Source: Adhaeretor mobilis (lineage in GTDB: Bacteria > Planctomycetota > Planctomycetia > Pirellulales > Lacipirellulaceae). Taken from it: 64,000 bases of DNA. Under the pieces are notes generated by a model, which saw only the letters and a list, made by a program, of their open reading frames with translations, did no database searches and had not been told where the DNA came from. Positions 62,740-64,000 of this stretch are shown one piece after another. Where the stretch lies: contig NZ_CP036263.1 in the NCBI RefSeq assembly GCF_007741515.1, positions 3,149,178 to 3,213,177 on the forward strand, read 5' to 3'. Numbering within the stretch: the first letter of the stretch is position 1; every line of letters starts with the position of its first letter. Made by a program: the position numbers and the translations under genes.

Positions 62740-63135
62740 ATGTCATCGCCCCGTTCCATCGTCTTGTTGATTGAAGAAGAGCCTGTACTCCGCGAGATTA
62801 CTGCGTTTCGTTTGGAGTTGCTCGGATTCGAAGTAGTGGAAAAAGACAACGCCGCGAAGGCCTCGTTATGGATCAGTTCCAAGCTGCCCAATTTGGTTGC
62901 CATAGGACACATATCCGATGTCGACTCAATCGAATTCATCAATCGGCTTAGCGACGACCAACGTAGCAATCACATCCCCGTTGTGTATCTCTCAGCCAAT
63001 TCCGACCTGGAAGAAGTGCAACGGGCGTTTAACGCAGGTGCAGACGAGTACCTCGTCACCCCGTACGATCCGGTCGTGTTGGAAAAGAAGGTTGTGAACT
63101 TGATTGCCGCTGCCGCAGAACACACCCCAGAGTAA
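62740..63135 (+). CDS. Receiver-like protein lacking phosphorylation residues
   Basis: A 131-residue protein with the fold of a response-regulator receiver: LLIEEEPVLREITAFRLELLGFEV, then LPNLVAIGHISDVDS, IPVVYLSANSD and AGADEYLVTPYDP. The phospho-accepting Asp is replaced (LVAIGHISD) and the conserved Lys of KPF reads Thr in VTPYDP. It is thus a degenerate receiver, probably a protein-interaction module. It starts 48 bases before the GspE/PilB gene. Confidence 0.75.
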   Translation: MSSPRSIVLLIEEEPVLREITAFRLELLGFEVVEKDNAAKASLWISSKLPNLVAIGHISDVDSIEFINRLSDDQRSNHIPVVYLSANSDLEEVQRAFNAGADEYLVTPYDPVVLEKKVVNLIAAAAEHTPE

Positions 63136-63185
63136 GTCCCCCCCTCCCCGGTTAGACTCCCCCTCCCCAAGATTGCGATATTTCT

Positions 63186-64000
63186 ATGGCCCGTTTAGGC
63201 GACATCCTTGTTCGACAAGGCTGCATCACTGAAGCTCAGTTGCAAAGTGCGCTGATCGCTCAGGGTTCGGAGCGTGGTCTACTAGGTACGATCCTCATTC
63301 GGCGAAGTTTGATTTCGCCGGAGCAGTTGGGCAATGCTCTTAGCGAGCAGTACGGTGTGGAGTTTGTGGAGGTGATTGCCGAAAGCATCAACCCGCAAGT
63401 TGTTCGCCTGCTTCCTGAAGAGCTCGCCCGCGAACGACGTGTGGCACCCATAGCAGTGGAAGGAACCGCCTTGCAGCTTGCCATGATCGCTCCTGACGAC
63501 ATGGATACGATCTGCGAAGCGGAGCTTATTACCGGCTACCACGTCGAACCGGTGGTTGCCTTGCCAAACAGCATCAGCGCTGCGCTGGATCGTGGATTTG
63601 ACGATCGTGTTGTCGCTCGCCAGACGGTAGTCGACATGAAGATGGCCGACTTAGAAGCGGCTGAGGACATGATCGAGGAGGAGCTTGCCACTGACACGCT
63701 TGAAGAAGATCAAGCTCCCGTCGTGCGGTTGGTGCGGGCCATCCTGATGGGTGCCATCAATGCAGGGAGCAGCGATATCCACCTCGAGCCCCATCAGCCA
63801 GAGATGCGAGTGCGTTACCGCGTAGACGGAACCTTGCAAGCGGTGATGACCATCCCGAGACATATTGAAGAAGCAGTCGTGGCGCGTATCAAAGTGATGG
63901 CCGACATGGACACCACCGAAAGCCGCCGTCCGCAGGATGGCCAGCTGACCATTCACGAATCGGGCTCGCGAGTGAACTTTCGTGTTAGCACAATCCCCAC
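63186..64000 (+). CDS. GspE/PilB-family assembly ATPase, 3'-truncated by window edge
   Basis: The first 271 residues of a type II secretion/type IV pilus ATPase. The N-terminal MshEN-like domain begins MARLGDILVRQGCITEAQL and continues IAPDDMDTICEAELITGYHVEPV; the start of the central domain shows APVVRLVRAILMGAINAGSSDIHLEPHQPEMRVRYRVDGTL and SRRPQDGQL, close to the GspE signatures. The Walker A region lies beyond the window. It powers pseudopilin assembly. The pseudopilin and receiver-like genes nearby suggest a shared locus. Confidence 0.9.
   Translation, partial: MARLGDILVRQGCITEAQLQSALIAQGSERGLLGTILIRRSLISPEQLGNALSEQYGVEFVEVIAESINPQVVRLLPEELARERRVAPIAVEGTALQLAMIAPDDMDTICEAELITGYHVEPVVALPNSISAALDRGFDDRVVARQTVVDMKMADLEAAEDMIEEELATDTLEEDQAPVVRLVRAILMGAINAGSSDIHLEPHQPEMRVRYRVDGTLQAVMTIPRHIEEAVVARIKVMADMDTTESRRPQDGQLTIHESGSRVNFRVSTIP

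Overview
The window looks like a planctomycete chromosome of the Pirellulales type. The support is lineage-typical content: a protein with a PEP-CTERM tail and a dockerin-like GDFN...VDGADFLAW motif, a DUF1580 protein, an ECF sigma factor translationally coupled to a Ser/Thr kinase, a prenyltransferase/squalene-oxidase-repeat protein, a C1-type dihydropteroate-synthase-related gene, and giant beta-helix/LamG secreted proteins. No species can be named from sequence alone.

Positions 1 to about 34,887 read as accessory DNA, most likely one integrative mobilizable element (or the right part of one) inserted at the 3' end of an initiator-type tRNA-Met gene. It carries: (a) insertion-sequence debris (truncated IS256 transposase; DDE integrase with an in-frame TGA); (b) a solitary HD hydrolase and an ArdC-like antirestriction protein; (c) a five-gene defence operon, hsdM-hsdS-ptuA-ptuB-hsdR, in which a Septu-like ATPase/HNH pair sits inside a type I restriction-modification system and every junction is a 4-base stop/start overlap; (d) a methyltransferase-like protein lacking the NPPY/F motif, and small genes; (e) a replication module with RepC-type initiator, TOPRIM primase-like protein, HTH/coiled-coil protein, and an intergenic region with seven TGTCAG hexamers; (f) an ECF sigma/Ser-Thr kinase pair converging on repC; (g) a transfer module with VirD4/TraG-type coupling protein, several unknown basic or helical small proteins, a strikingly G-poor possible oriT, and a MobF relaxase-helicase; (h) DUF1580, a PEP-CTERM cargo protein and a tyrosine integrase next to the tRNA. 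No VirB4 or other T4SS channel genes are visible, so the element may borrow a channel or the channel genes may lie left of the window.

Positions about 35,000-55,422 look like resident chromosome: a squalene-cyclase-like membrane protein, a coupled pabB/DHPS-like operon, an SDR, a PQQ-type beta-propeller, a FabD-like acyltransferase, a CBS protein plus two-GGDEF protein, and two giant tandem-related secreted proteins sharing a 1,254-bp gap-free repeat.

Positions 55,429-61,694 form a second accessory patch: a DUF3987 primase/helicase-like gene, an intact IS4-family element with 25-bp inverted repeats and 7-bp target duplication, a zinc-ribbon protein, and a frameshifted ISAs1-type transposase. 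The window ends in a pilus/secretion locus (pseudopilin, degenerate receiver, and the 5' part of a GspE/PilB ATPase gene).
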